From positions 17,351,324-17,415,323 of the forward strand of contig CM064560.1 in the NCBI GenBank assembly GCA_032716605.1: a DNA stretch of 64,000 bases, in the 5' to 3' direction. How positions within the stretch are numbered: position 1 is the stretch's first letter; each line of letters opens with the position of its first letter. Positions 28,780-40,548 of the stretch are shown piece after piece. The notes under the pieces were generated by a model, which was given only the letters and a program-made list of their open reading frames with translations, was not told the origin of the DNA and searched no databases. The DNA comes from Paralithodes platypus. Taxonomy: Eukaryota; Arthropoda; Malacostraca; Decapoda; Lithodidae. Made by a program: the position numbers and the translations under genes.

Positions 28780-31690
28780 AAGTATGAGTGGCAGAGCAAA
28801 TGAAGTTGTGGAAATACTCGAACAAAGAAGAGTGGATGTGTGCTGTGCACAAGAAACCCATTGGAAGGGGTGTGGTGCGCAGTGGATAGTTGGAAAAAAC
28901 AAGAGATACCAGATCTATTGGAAGGGGGATGAATTAGGAAAAGCGAAAGGTGGAGTGGGTGTCCTGGTATCCGAGGAGTGGGAGAAGAGTGTAATTGAAA
29001 TAAAGAGAGTAAATGGAAGACTAATAGTATTGAAACTGAAAGTTGGTGAAAGAATTATGAATGTGATATCGGCATATGCCCCACAGGTTGGTTTAGCAGA
29101 GAGCGGAAAGAGGCCTTTTGGAGCGACCTCACTGGGGTCGTTTTGGTCCTTTCAGAAAAGGACATCACAGTAGTAGGTGGAGACCTCAATGGTCATGTGG
29201 GAGCATGTGCTGATGGGTACGAGGGTGTGCATGGTGGAAAAGGGCATGGAAGAAGAAATCAAGAAGGTGTACACATACTGGAGTCTTGCACTCAACATGG
29301 TTGTGTATAACACTAAGTTCAAGAAAAGGTTGAGTTGTTTGATCACATATAGTTCTGGGGGCACCAGTAGCCAGATAGATTACTTCTTAGTGAATCGGGC
29401 AGACTGGAAGTTTGTTCAGGATGTAAAGGTCATCCCGAGTGAAGAATGTATCTCCTAACATAAGCTCTTAGTCTGTGACTTGAGATTAAGGCGAGATCCT
29501 GTACGCAAGAAAGTATACATGCCAAAAAGAAAAGTATGGTTGTTGAATATATCTGAATAAAGGTTAAGTTATGTGGAGGAAATGTTTATGAATAGGGGCG
29601 CTAAGCCAAATTATGTAATTAGCCAATGGAACTTCCATGAACGTAGCCTTCTTGCTGCCACTGACAAAGTCTGTGGTAAAATTAAGGGTCCCCCCAGGCA
29701 TAAGATTTACTGGTGGTGGAATGATGAGGTTGAAATAAAGGAGAAAAGGAGATGCTTCAAAGCATGGAAGAAAGGAGGCAGCAGGAGGAATATCTGGCAG
29801 CTAAGCGAATTGTAAAAAAGGAGATACACAAGGCAAAGAAAATCATACAGGAAATGGTCATAGACCAAGTGAGTAATGCAGAAAATCCCAATGGGATCTT
29901 CAACTTAGCTAGGCACGATAAGGATGACAGTAGAGATGTTGTAGGAGAACAGTGTGTCCGAAATGACTATGGGACAAATGTTTACGCTGACAGAGAAATC
30001 ATTGATGCCCGGAAGGTACACTACGAACGATTACTCAACGTCGAATTTGAATGTAATAGAGAACAGCTTCGTAACGAAAAGCCAATACTTGGCCCCCCCC
30101 CCCTTTTGATAGCGCCAGCTGTTGTAAGCAACGCAATGAATAATATGAAGGATGGAAAAGCGGCAGGGTGCTCTGGCTTTAATGCTGAGATGATAAAAGA
30201 CTAAAGTGACATAGGAGTAACACAGGTCACTTTCCTAATAAAGTCCATCATTAGAGAGGAGAGAATCCCTGATGAATAACATAAAAGTGTAATAGTAAAC
30301 ATATAATAAGGGTAAGGGGGATTTGCTAGATAGAGAATATTATAGTGGCCTGAGAATGTATATCAAGCTAAGAAGCTCTGTGAGAGAGTCTTTGAAGGCA
30401 TGATCAGGGATAACATTTCTATCAATGATATGCAGTTCGGTTTTATGCCAGGACGTGGTACAATCGATGTTGTACAGTGGGGTATGAGAAAACTTGGCGT
30501 AGAGGAGTGATCGGTGCGTGTGATAATGAAGATGTATGAGGAATCACGAACGGCAGTGAGGGTGAAAGGTGTACTGAGTGAGGAGTTTACAGTTTGCATT
30601 GGAGTCCACCAGGGCTCTGTGTTAAGCCCCCTCCTCTTTGTTATGGTTCTGGAGGCACTATCTGGAGATTTTAGAGTTGGGCTCCCCTGGGAACTGCTAT
30701 ACGCAGATGACCTAGTACTTATCGCAGGTAGTGCGCAGGATGCCGAGGCCAAGTTCAGAAGATGGAGAGAGGGCATGACAAGTAAAAGAGTAAGAGATAA
30801 TATCAATAAAACCAAGGTTTTACACAGTAGATGAGGGCTTGGAAAGGTAGAAAAAGTGGTGCATACCCATGTGCAGTATGCAGAAAAGGGGTGGACTCGA
30901 ACTCAATTCAGTATAGCGTCTGCCGCTGCTGGGTACATAATGGAAAGAAGCACTGCTCCAGATTAAAGGGACTCAAGGAAGAAGTCCAAAATTGAGACAT
31001 TTTTATCCATGGTATGCAAAGGTGAGCTTGTGTTCAATGACCACATGGAGAGTATTAACTTTGGCAATGAGTCACTGGAGATGGTGGACAAGTTTTGCTA
31101 CTTGGGAGATACCATATCCACCGGTGATGGGGCCATGGATGCCACTATCGCCAGAATTAGATGCGGCTGGAGACAGTTCAGAGAACTGTTACCACTACTC
31201 ACTATTAGAAAACTCCCTCTCCCCTTGAAGGGAAAGACATATGCCTCATGTGTTATAAGCGCAATGACATATGCTTCAGAAACGTGGTCTGCTAAAGTGA
31301 ATGATATCAACAGATGGAATGCAACAAGATGAAACTCGTGAGATGGATGTGTGGGGCCAAACTGTAAGATAGGATATCTAGTGAGGAGTTGAGGAGACGG
31401 TTAGATGAGATGTGTACTAGTAGGTTTTTGATGGTTCGGGCGTGTGGAGAGGACGGATAAACTAAGTTGGGTGAAAAGATGTAAGTCCGTGAACATAGGC
31501 GGAGCTGCACCGAGGGAAAGACCAAGAAAGACGTGGGACCATACTTTACGGCCTGATCTTGAACAAAATAACCTAACAAGTGAGGCAGCTCTGAATAGGG
31601 CTGCCTGGAGTGCCGCCATTAGGACATGAGACCAGAACCACACTCTATGTGGAGCAGTCAGTCTTTAAATTTATGTATGAATGTATGTAT
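28780..31690 (+). pseudogene. Old RTE/BovB-like LINE, endonuclease and RT with many stops
   Basis: The endonuclease part shows EQRRVDVCCAQETHWKG, GKAKGGVGVLVSEEW and VISAYAPQVGL (28784-29173), then GGTSSQIDYFLVNR. The RT part shows MQFGFMPGRGTIDVVQ, GVHQGSVLSPLLFVMVLEA and LLYADDLVLIAGSAQDA, followed by MVDKFCYLGDTISTGDG and TYASETWSA. At least six frameshifts or stops break it. It ends in a (TGTA)n-like tail at 31665-31700, about 65 bp before exon 10. Confidence 0.85.
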
Positions 31691-31756
31691 ATATGTATGT
31701 ATGTATAATGTATGTGCTTCGAAGTGAGTTAACGAAAATCAATGTTCCCTTTGTAG

Positions 31757-31864
31757 CAATTTGTGGAGAACAGCAAGAAGGCCCTGGATGCTTTGGACGA
31801 GAAGGAACACCACGCCAAGGAACAGGACAAGTGGGCCAAGCACGTCCAACCTGTCACTCCCATG
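31757..31864 (+). CDS. SLC44A1: SLC44A1-like exon 10 of window
   Basis: This 108-bp phase-0 exon follows the acceptor TTTGTAG and ends ATG|GTAAGT. It encodes QFVENSKKALDALDEKE and then HHAKEQDKWAKHVQPVTPM. FVENS(R/K)KA closes the conserved part of CTL1-type proteins. The rest is a charged cytoplasmic tail, possibly helical (many E, K and A). The 3' end of an old RTE retrotransposon lies about 65 bp upstream. Confidence 0.92.
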
Positions 31865-31984
31865 GTAAGTCACTCAACAACATTTTAAAGATAAGGTACA
31901 TTTCAAGCGGATATTACTGTACAGTATAGTAGTTGCATTCTGCATATAGATATTTACTTTAAGACAGAAACTTAAGCTTAAACT

Positions 31985-32332
31985 TAAGTTTGATTTTTGT
32001 ATATCTAAATATGACATAAGAGATATGCAAAATTCAAACTAAAAATGATTACTTAAATATTTTAACAAGTCCAACTATAGAATGTAAGGTATCTTATGTT
32101 AGCCCCCTATAAATACTTTCTTAAATTGTTTACTAATCATATTCATTTACATTTCTTGTTCTCCCCATTTCCCCAGCTAACTTAATCCCACAAGGACCCC
32201 AATGGAAATACGCCTAACGGCCTTATTGGGTTATCCTTAGTTGGAAATATGCAAAGCTGGTACATGGCATATTTGTAACATATTATGTTGTACCTACATT
32301 GTAAAATGCTAACTGAATTAATATTATTATTA
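31985..32332 (+). mobile_element. L2/CR1-like LINE, 3' UTR fragment with (ATT)n tail
   Basis: Reverse complement of 33670-33960: AGCTAACTTAATCCCACAAG, GGACCCCAATGGAAATACGC and CTAACGGCCTTATTGGGTTA, ending in ATTATTATTAT. It is in opposite orientation to the long copy and directly abuts an M4 element. Confidence 0.75.
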
Positions 32333-32545
32333 TCGCACGAGCGCTTTTTCCCCTCAACATTTATCCAAAACACTGGTTTGGCAGCTTATGAAGTTATGAG
32401 GCTAACTGTAAAACTATTTTGGTTACCTAAACTCATCTATCATTAGTCTAGTTTCCGATACCAGGGCAAAATATTCCAGAAATGTTGCCAGAAATTTTTT
32501 GATTATAGAATGTTGACTATAAAAGCTCTCGTGTGATACCGGTGT
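32333..32545. mobile_element. M4 element
   Basis: Ends CGCACGAGCGCTTTTTCCCC and AAAGCTCTCGTGTGATACCG. About 213 bp, non-coding. Confidence 0.75.
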
Positions 32546-33311
32546 TAGTGTAATATTAGGCTTGAGAGGGTAGGTGAGAGATTTTGCTGTGGTTGGGGGT
32601 CACTGTATCATTAAAATGTTCACTAAGCCTTAATGGTGTCTCTTCAGTTTCAGTATTAAGTTTCATTAACATCATCGGAGTTATCACATTATCGTACTTC
32701 TGACAGAAGAAGCAAGGGAAAACATTTCTTTAATTAAAGGAGATGCCACAGGATATTTCTTTAATTAAAGGAGATGCCACAGGATATTTTTCGGCGTTTA
32801 TACTGGTCACTAACCAAATTTATCCCAGCGTGCCGTCGGTGGCATATTTAATACATGGGTATTATAATCACCTGTGTGCGTGCGTTCACAATATATGTTG
32901 AGAATAATTATATAAATGGATTTTGGTAAAACTTGGTCATCAGAATACAAAGATATACCATAAAGTTGTTGGACGCCCCCCCCCCCCCCCCTTTCCCATA
33001 TATGACCCGACACAGTTCGTGCTTAATAATTATATAATTGATATTCATGGTACTAATTCCTAGACAGCCATTGACTTTACACGCAAAGTTTGAGGACGAA
33101 CGACTGATTTCAATGAAAGATGGGGCTTCGACTTTTATATATTATTATCACATTATATTTTTGGAAACTACATTATTTGAGACAATAAAACATTCTGATT
33201 GACTTTTGTTCTTGCTTCATTTAATTATGTATGTCCGACTGCTAATAATGCTTGTTAAGGGGGGATGGGCATATTGATTTGCTCATTTATGTATCTTTTA
33301 AATATTGTTTT
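32546..33311. other. Intron 10 sequence, no gene seen
   Basis: It contains a 33-bp tandem duplication (GGATATTTCTTTAATTAAAG near 32725-32790) and a poly-C run at 32975-32992. Nothing else recognised. Confidence 0.5.
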
Positions 33312-33630
33312 GTGGAGAAATATCTGGAGAAGAAACACAAGGTGTATGTTGCCTTTATGGACTTGGAGAAGGCATATGACAGAGTGGATAGAGAAGGCAT
33401 GTGGAAAGTACTTAGAATATCTGGAGAAGAAACAAAAGGTGTATGTTGCCTTTATGGACTTGGAGAAGGCATATGACAGAGTGGATAGAGAAGGCATGTG
33501 GAAAGTACTTAGCATATACGGAGTAGATGGCAAGTTGCTGAAAACAGTGAAGAGCATGATTGTATGAGGGTGCAAAGGCGGCAGTACGTGTGGAGAGTGA
33601 GCAGAGCGAGTTCTTTGACCTGAGTGTTGG
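33312..33630 (+). pseudogene. RTE LINE, left half (continues at 38150)
   Basis: Encodes KVYVAFMDLEKAYDRVDREG twice, because of an about 105-bp tandem duplication, then WKVLSIYGVDGKLLKTVKSM. It stops at GACCTGAGTGTTGGGG and resumes at 38150 with GGGTTGAAACAGGGGTGTGT, exactly the sequence that follows in the unbroken copy at 19858. Confidence 0.85.
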
Positions 33631-33632
33631 GG

Positions 33633-33669
<37 letters not shown>

Positions 33670-36600
33670 TTAATAATAATATTTATTCAGTTAGCAATTT
33701 ACAGAGTTGGTACCACATAGTATGTTACAAATATGACATGTACCAGCCTTGCATAATTCCAACTAAGGATAGCCCAATAAGGCCGTTAGGCGTATTTCCA
33801 TTGGGGTCCTTGTGGGATTAGGTTAGCTGGGGAAATGGGGAGGATAAAGAAATAGATACTTTAGAGAAAGTATTTCTAGGGGGTTATTTTAAGATACCTT
33901 ACATCCTATAGTAAATATCAGTAATCCGTAACCAGTAATCATTTCAGTTTGGTTTGTCTATCTCTTATGTCGTATTTAGTAGTAGACATAAGCTTGGTGC
34001 TCCCTTCTCGCAGCTGTCCAGTTCAGGTGTTCCTTCAGGCTACGTCTGAAGGAATACAGTGTTCTCTTTTCACGGACTGACTGGGGTAGGTCGTTCCAGT
34101 CTTTGATGGCAGTGAAGAAGAATGTTTGCTTACCCTGTCCTTGGCTTCTCGGGACCTTAAAATTAAACATCCTGTTTCTTGTATTATGTCCACTCCTCTC
34201 ATTTGCTTTAACAAAATCATTCTTTAGATACTCTGGAGCTCTGTCATAGAAAATGTTGAAGGCATTAGTGAGCCTGATTTGTTTGGCCCTGTCAGAGACA
34301 TTGAGCATACCTAGTGACTGAAGTTGTTCCTGGCCAACATGTGATCTGGGTCCTAGGTTCAGCATGAACCTAACCATTTAATTTTGAGTGACCTGAAGTT
34401 TGTGCTGTGCTGATTTAGATGATGCAGAGTACCAGGATGACACAGAATAGTCAAAATGACATTGAACAAGCTCTTGGTAGAGGGTCTTTTTGGTCGCCGC
34501 GGGCAAGCATCCCACCTGTCTATACAGGTATTTTATACGTGCTCTACACTTACTCAGGATAGATTCTAAAATCGTTTCACCTGACAAACTCGCGTCCAGT
34601 TTAGTCCGAGATGTTTAACTTGTGACACTGTTGTTATAGGAATATCATTACAGTTGACCGAGAAGCCCACAATGTCTTTCAGTTTGCGTTTTGTTCCACA
34701 TAAGATGGCTTCCGTCTTGCCCAGGTGAAGAGATAGTCTATTGTCCACTAGCCATTCACTACATGATTCTAGTTCTTTGGAAAGTGAAGCGGCAATACTT
34801 ATTGGGTCTTTTCCTGAAACCAGAAGCACGCTGTCGTCTGCATACAGTAATAATTTACATGAGACGCTCAGTTCCATGTCGTTCACATAACAGAGAAAGA
34901 GTAAGGGACCAAGGATGCTTCCCTGCAGGACCCCACAGTTAATTGGCATAGGATCAGATATATTATCATCAATTTTGACTCTTTGGGTTCTACCACTAAG
35001 ATAAGATTTAAACCAGTTCACAGATCCTATGCCCATTGCTTGTAGTTTATTACATAGGATATCATGGTCTACTGTGTTAAACGCTTTTTGTAGATCAAGA
35101 AGAATCATACCGGTGTAGTTACCTTTAGGCATTTCTTTACGAATGTGATCCGTTAAGTGGATGAGACTGGAGTCTGTCGAGTACATGCATCTGAAACCTG
35201 ATTGAAACTTATAGAATAGATAATTTTGTTTGAGGTAGTGTTCAATTTGGGTGTATACCGCTCTTTCAAGGATTTTAGATACAATACATAATATGCTAAC
35301 TGGTCTGTAGTTGCCAACTTCTAGTTTATTTCCTTTCTTGAATAGAGGGGTTACAATAGCTTCCTTCAGTTCAGCAGGTACAGTGTTGGTGTTAATTGAC
35401 AAGTTGATGATGGGTTAGGGGGCCTGCTATACCAATGGCTCCATCTCGTAGAAATTTAGCAGGAATTTTGTCTGGTCCTGTGCTATTATGTACATTTAGG
35501 TTAGACAGCTCGTCAAAAGTGTATTTTGGTGTAACATTTTGCAATCCAAATGTGTTCGGGTGTATGTCTTTATCTCTGTAGAAATTACGAAAGGTGGCCG
35601 TTGTTGTCGTGTATTTATTGAGAGGATGAGGTAGGTTCTGTGCAAGTGTGTTTGCTATGGAAGTGAAGAAGGAGTTGAAGTAGGTTGAAATTTGTCGTTT
35701 ATCGTGGCAAACCTGATCATTAATGGTGAGAGCAATATTAGTGTTAGACGAATCCCTTGTCTTGTTGCTGTAGCCTGTTGTTTTTAGGTGCCTCCATAGT
35801 TTCTTTGGGTTATTCTGATATTCCTCTGCCTTATTGTGAAAATAATTAGTTTTCGCTGATTTCATTTTCCTACTTAGTTTATTCCTGGCCCTGTTGAACT
35901 CATGTTTCAGACCTTGATCCTGTCTATGTTTCGCTAGCCTTTTTAACAGATTGTCTCTGTGTTCCAGATGGTGTAGTATGTCATTGTTGATACATGGGTC
36001 TGACCTTGCTTTAATTCGTATGTCTTTCAGAGGAGCTATTTCGTCTAGGATGTTTGTGATGATGGTTCTGAAGCCAACCCATGCGTCATTAACGTTTGTA
36101 CTTCCAAACACTGGAGACCAGTCTGTATTCCATAAAATGTCCAGAAATGTTTCCTTATTGTAGTTTCTGAGTGACCTTGTGTTGATAACCTTGTGATTCT
36201 CTAGGGTAATTTTTGTGGTTTTCCGTGTGCAATATGTGACAAAGTGATCACTTATCCCAGTCTGTATAACCCCTGATTGGGATATTTTGTCCTCTCTGTT
36301 ACAGTTTATGTGGTCTAATATTGTGGCAATATTCTCAGAGATACGTGTGGGGGTTGTGATGAGTTGTTTGTGATTGTGCATTGTCAGTATATGCCTATAT
36401 TCTCGTACAAGCCTATCATTTCGTTGTTTGTAACACAGGTTAAAATCCCCTAGTATGATGGATTCATTCCGAGGGTCTAGCGATGACAAAGTTTGTTCAA
36501 ATTTGGTCAAGAATTGTGTGTCGTCTGGTGGCCTATAGCATACCCCAATTGTGATGGGTCTTGTCCTCGGCAGGTGTAGGTCGATCCACAGAGCTTCGTG

Positions 36601-38145
36601 ATTTTCTACATGGAGGTCGGTCCTAGTTGTGTGTGTGAGGTTGTTTTTTACATACAGACATACTCCTCCCCCATGCCTATTGCGATCATTCCTAACCATG
36701 AATGACCTTGAATGTTTATTTCACCATCGTTTATACTTGAATCCAGCCAGGTTCTGTGATTGCAATTATTGAAGCTTTGGCCTTATTAGCTAACAAGTTT
36801 ATTTCTGACAATTTATGGTACATTGATCTGGCGTTAATGTGGATAAGATGGAGCCCTTTGTTGGTGAACACTCTGTATTCATCTTTGATTTTGAATGTGT
36901 CCTGGCTGGATTCTGAGTTGTTAATACTTGGATCATTTACATTAATATTCGGTAATGAATGCAAGGCACACTTATTGCAAAGGAATTCCCGTTCTTCACT
37001 GTTGGTCTTCTTAGAGATGCACTTCATGTGAGCTACATGTTTACACTTTACACAGTTTTGGATCTTCTGACGTCGTGTTATGAGTGATTCACAAATAAAA
37101 CAAATGGTTTCGCGATGTTGTACGGCTGAGTTCCTACATTTAACACATTCAACTTCGTTTCTACTGTTAACGTAAGTATATCGGTTATGAACAATTTCAT
37201 TACAACTGTTGCATTGTATAAGTGAACTATTGTTGAAACCAATATTACAGACTATACATAGTTTTTTCTTACTGTTTATCATACGACTGGAGGTGTGGTT
37301 TGGTCCGCGTCGATCAGCTGTTTGTGCGGGAGAGGGCAGGGGATACTCGCGGTCGGGCTGTGGTTGTTTGCTGTTGTTGTTGTTGTTTTCATTGTTCGTT
37401 GATGCTGCTGCCCTGTTGATGTATTTGCAAGTGCTACCTGCTTTTATTGTTGTTCTTGTTGCATGTTGTGCTACTTGGGTCGCCGATATCTGTGGTATTA
37501 ACCTAAGAAGTGCGCATGGGGGGTATGAGACACCACACTCCTGTGCTGACGTATTTGAGCTGTTCCCATCACTAACATCGTTATTTTACCATAAATAGTA
37601 TTAATATTTATCCATATGCGCCTATTATAGGTTGATTATAAAGGTATTAACCTGTTACAACAATAAAACAAGTGGAAACAGCGTTTGGATGGTCAAAATC
37701 GGCGATACAGGCCGGGAGTTACATAATGTATGGCTGAGGCAACCTCCCTCCCCACCACTCTTTCCCAAGTCTGGAGAGAGACTGTCGATCGATACTCTCT
37801 CTCTCTCTCTTCCACTCGCTTGGTAACAGTGATGACAATGCCCTGCTTGCAACTCGCTAATGTTAGCACGAAAATAGACCACAGAATAAGGGAATAACAG
37901 GGAAAATAGGTGATAACTAAAGGAGGTGAGGAAAGTGGGGAAGGAGGGGAGGTGGAGGAGTGATATTTGGCATGGCCCAGAAGCAAAAACAAATAAAAAT
38001 AAAAAAATAAAAAAAATTTGGGGGTGTTTTAAATGGATTTTTTAAAAGCCTTACTCTTAAGAGTCTTCCCGCAGTCCGCCGGAGGAACTCTTAAGAGTCT
38101 CCCGGCAGTTCCCGGGTTAATGGTAATGCTGTGGGTAATGTAGTG
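33631..38145 (-). mobile_element. L2/CR1-like LINE, near full length, inserted in an RTE copy
   Basis: The (AAT)n tail is at 33631-33670, and the body runs leftward on the minus strand from about 38145. It carries three coding blocks. The first, 36731-37282, is a double zinc-finger protein start (CIVCNIGF..CNSC, CFICESL..C..C and CNKCALH). The second, 35392-36699, is an endonuclease (GGGVCLYVKNNL, IILGDFNL, SDHFVTYC). The third, 34566-35402 with 33976-34587, is the RT (LLDLQKAFNTVDHDILCNKL, GSILGPLLFLCYVNDM, LLYADDSVLL). The blocks are split by single frameshifts. A T620 element is nested in the 5' part. A short target duplication near GAGTG(TT)GGG is likely. Confidence 0.85.
37498..38120 (+). 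mobile_element. T620 element, copy A (TTAA-flanked, 623 bp)
   Basis: TTAACCTAAGAAGTGCGCAT at the left and GGCAGTTCCCGGGTTAA at the right, with TTAA on both sides. The body matches 59261-59884 almost base for base. Near the right end, CTCTTAAGAGTCTTCC and GAACTCTTAAGAGTCTC form repeated palindromes. It contains no transposase frame. The TTAA duplication suggests a piggyBac-like transposase supplied in trans (inference). Confidence 0.85.
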
Positions 38146-38149
38146 TTGG

Positions 38150-39137
38150 TGGAGTGGGTTGAAACAGGGGTGTGTGATGTCCCCGTGGTTGTTTACTGTA
38201 TATTTTTTTTTATTTTTATTTGTTGTATATATGGATGGAGTCATGAAAGAAATACTAGGAAGAGCAGCGGATGTTGGTGTATCACTGAAAAGGGAGGGAA
38301 ATGAGTGGAAGCTTCCTATACTGCTGTTTGCGGATGATACAGTTCTGATGAGAGATAATGAATGGGAGTTGCAGGGTCTGGTAAATGAGTTTGGAACAGT
38401 GTGCGAAAAACGGAATTTGAAGGTAAATGCGGGGAAGAGCAAGGTTATGGTCTTCGAAAGGGGTGAAGTCACAGAGTGTGAGGTGAAGTTGAACGGTCAG
38501 GCTATGGAGATTGTCAGCTCTTTTAAGTATCTGGGCAGTGTGTTGAGTAAAGATGGGACTATGGATGAAGAAGTGCGGGAGAGGGTGCAACAGGGGAAGA
38601 GGGTTGTAGGAACGTTGAAACCAGTAACAAGAAATAGAGTGGTCAGTATGGAAGTGAAGAAGTCCTTGCATGACAGTGTGGTAATCCCGACACTAACTTA
38701 CGGAAGCGAAGCATGGACGTTCGGGAAGAGACTCGGACCAAGAGTGAGAGCAGTGGAAATGAGTTATTTGAGAAGTGCGTGCGGAGTTACTGGGAGGGAT
38801 AGACAAACTAATGAGGAAGTAAGAAGGAGGTGTGGTGTGGAGGTAGATGTGCTGGAAAGTGTGAAAAGGAACAACTTGAGATGGTTCGGCCATATGGAAC
38901 GTATAGAAAGCGAGAGATTGACTAAGAGGGTGTACGAGAGTGAGAGCGAGGTGGAAGGACAGAGGGAGAGGTGCACCGAGGGAGAGGTGGAAGGATGGAG
39001 TGAGGAAGTATATGAATGAAGGCGGTGCTGGTTGGGAGGAGGGCCGTCGACTGACTGGAGACAGAGGTGCATGGGGGCGGTTCGTTCGTGGCCACCCCTT
39101 CGGGGATCACGGCATCAGGCAATAGATAGATAGATAG
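38150..39137 (+). pseudogene. RTE LINE, right half, (GATA)n tail
   Basis: Encodes KQGCVMSPWLFTVY, a short duplicated insertion, MDGVMKEILGRAADVGVSLK, the catalytic LLFADDTVLM, and SFKYLGSVLSKDGTMDEEVR. It is open for 286 codons, then frameshifts, and ends GGGGATCACGGCATCAGGCA + ATAGATAGATAG. Confidence 0.85.
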
Positions 39138-39139
39138 AA

Positions 39140-39325
39140 ATATTGTATTTAGTTTCCTCCCTAGACCTCCATCAAGCTTAAAAAAACACCTTCCGGAGAC
39201 CCTCCTTCAAGCCAAATTTGTACAAAATGTCCCGGCTGAAGGCTGGTTCCTCTTAAGATACAGGCTCGCTATCGCTCGCCAGGAAAAAGTCGACACTTAA
39301 ATGACACGAAAAGTCTTAATATTGA
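39140..39325 (+). mobile_element. M3 element fragment
   Basis: TTTCCTCCCTAGACCTCCAT and CTCGCTATCGCTCGCCAGGA. Only the core is present, starting right after the (GATA)n tail. Confidence 0.6.
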
Positions 39326-39545
39326 CTGTCTGGTTAAACAGTCCCGAGTCTGGTAGACCAAAGCCGCTCCAGGTGCTCGGGTCCTCGTTGGCGCCAGAGT
39401 GAGATGAGATCTGTCTCTGAGAGGGCAGCGGGGGAGGGAAGCATCAGCCCACAGGCTTGTACCCCCAAGCCAATGCCCCCACTGTCGGGCAATCTCGCCA
39501 GAACCTAGAAGGAAAAGTAGTACAGGAAAAGAGACAGACAGAAAT
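39326..39545. repeat. Unclassified repeat related to (AAC)n-LINE sequences
   Basis: CTGGTTAAACAGTCCCGAGT resembles CTGGCTGAACAGCCCCGAGT at 13813, and CCAAAGCCGCTCCAGGTGCTCGGGTCCTCG recalls CCGAAGCTGCTCCAAGGACC at 17550. It is probably a diverged piece of that LINE or its partner. Low certainty. Confidence 0.35.
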
Positions 39546-39789
39546 GGCTAAGGTTGGGTAGAGGATGCCATACCTCACTCTGGATAGGACCAGCTCTCAC
39601 TCTAGGATGGTATAGTTTGTCGTGGTGGTCATTTTTACGACGTGTAGTGGCAATGGCGGCATTTTATGACGGTACAATATATTTGTATATTGCAGCCAAC
39701 GTAAATATTGGAGCCACCAAATGTAAGAGGGTTACTGTGGTGGTGGTATTAGTATTATTGAGCTTACATATAGTGTTCTTACATTACAG

Positions 39790-39930
39790 CCAGCATCGAC
39801 TACCACCAACCACAACCCTTCAACCTCTGCTACCCCTGTCCATGGTGGGATGACACCTCTCCACCCAGCCTACCCTCCCAACTCTATCCCTCCATCACCG
39901 GAACATTTACTGACGGTACCATCTTCGTAA
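39790..39930 (+). CDS. SLC44A1: SLC44A1-like terminal exon, proline/serine/threonine-rich tail
   Basis: After a clear acceptor (TTCTTACATTACAG), phase 0 gives 46 codons and a TAA stop at 39928-39930. The product is low-complexity and rich in P, S, T, N and H (begins PASTTTNHNPSTSATP, ends EHLLTVPSS). It has no membrane segment and would be a disordered cytoplasmic C-terminus. SLC44 tails vary between paralogues and isoforms, so homology cannot confirm this exon. The open frame, the splice site, the stop and the phase match support it. The preceding intron is the longest (7.9 kb). Confidence 0.75.
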   Translation, partial: PASTTTNHNPSTSATPVHGGMTPLHPAYPPNSIPPSPEHLLTVPSS

Positions 39931-40470
39931 TGTGACCCTCCCACCGCCAAGCCTCCCTTGCTCGCCGTACCTTCATATTAACCCCTTCACTACCGGGGAC
40001 TTATTCATTACATTCTGCCAATTATTAGACAATTTTATTCAGTTTGAGAAGGACGTCTACCAATTAAAAGGCTATACATACTATTTCAATTAACCCCTTT
40101 AGCCACTTTATATCCTTCCTAAGCTTCATAAAATCGTCGAAATGCAGTAGAAATAAAAACGAAAGTACGTCACCGGTACAGAACGGGTTAAAATGATATT
40201 ATACTAACTGAACTTGTACACATAGAGAGAAGCAATGTCTACAAATGTATATTTATCTGCATTATCCCCCTGACACGCAGAATGCAATTCGCGTGGTTTG
40301 CAGCATAATTTAAACCTAGAAATACTCCTGATGCACCTTGAAAATGTTGACTTAGTTACCCCTTACTTCTTCAGTTTTCTTCAATGGTAGTTTTAAAGAA
40401 AACTATTTTTAGAAGACTATCTTGATTAAATTTTTGCAAATGCATATAAATAAAAAAATAAATAAAACTG
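39931..40470 (+). promoter_or_regulatory. Likely 3' UTR with embedded F1 element and candidate poly(A) signals
   Basis: After the stop codon there are about 47 bp of C-rich sequence, then an F1 fold-back element at 39978-40191. No AATAAA precedes the F1 copy. Overlapping AATAAA hexamers occur at 40449-40466. If they are used, the F1 hairpin would be transcribed as part of the 3' UTR. The site of cleavage is inferred only. Confidence 0.35.
39978..40191. mobile_element. F1 fold-back element in the 3' UTR region
   Basis: TTAACCCCTTCACTACCGGG to GTCACCGGTACAGAACGGGT + TAA, 214 bp. It begins 47 bp after the SLC44A1 stop codon. Confidence 0.85.
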
Positions 40471-40548
40471 GTATCTATGCACTTCAGACGGTTAACAAGA
40501 TAGGTCTACACATCCTGCTGCCCGAGAAAATTCCTCCGCCGACCCCAA

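Larger units (their letters stand above)
670..39930 (+). other. SLC44A1: SLC44A1/CTL1-like choline transporter gene, 3' eleven coding exons
   Basis: Eleven exons splice in frame (phases agree at every junction) into about 475 residues that match the C-terminal two thirds of the SLC44 choline transporter-like family. The closest fit I recognise is the SLC44A1/CTL1 branch, from the ACQDVTIAGAVATWYFTR block, the NALRVAAINSVG block and the FVENSKKA block near the C-terminus. SLC44 proteins are multi-pass membrane proteins of plasma and mitochondrial membranes that carry choline (and ethanolamine) for phospholipid synthesis. At least seven hydrophobic membrane segments are visible. The N-terminal exons, start codon and promoter lie left of the window. 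Introns run from 518 bp (intron 8) to 7925 bp (intron 10) and are packed with transposable elements. No frameshift or internal stop is seen in the exons, so the gene looks functional. Confidence 0.92.
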
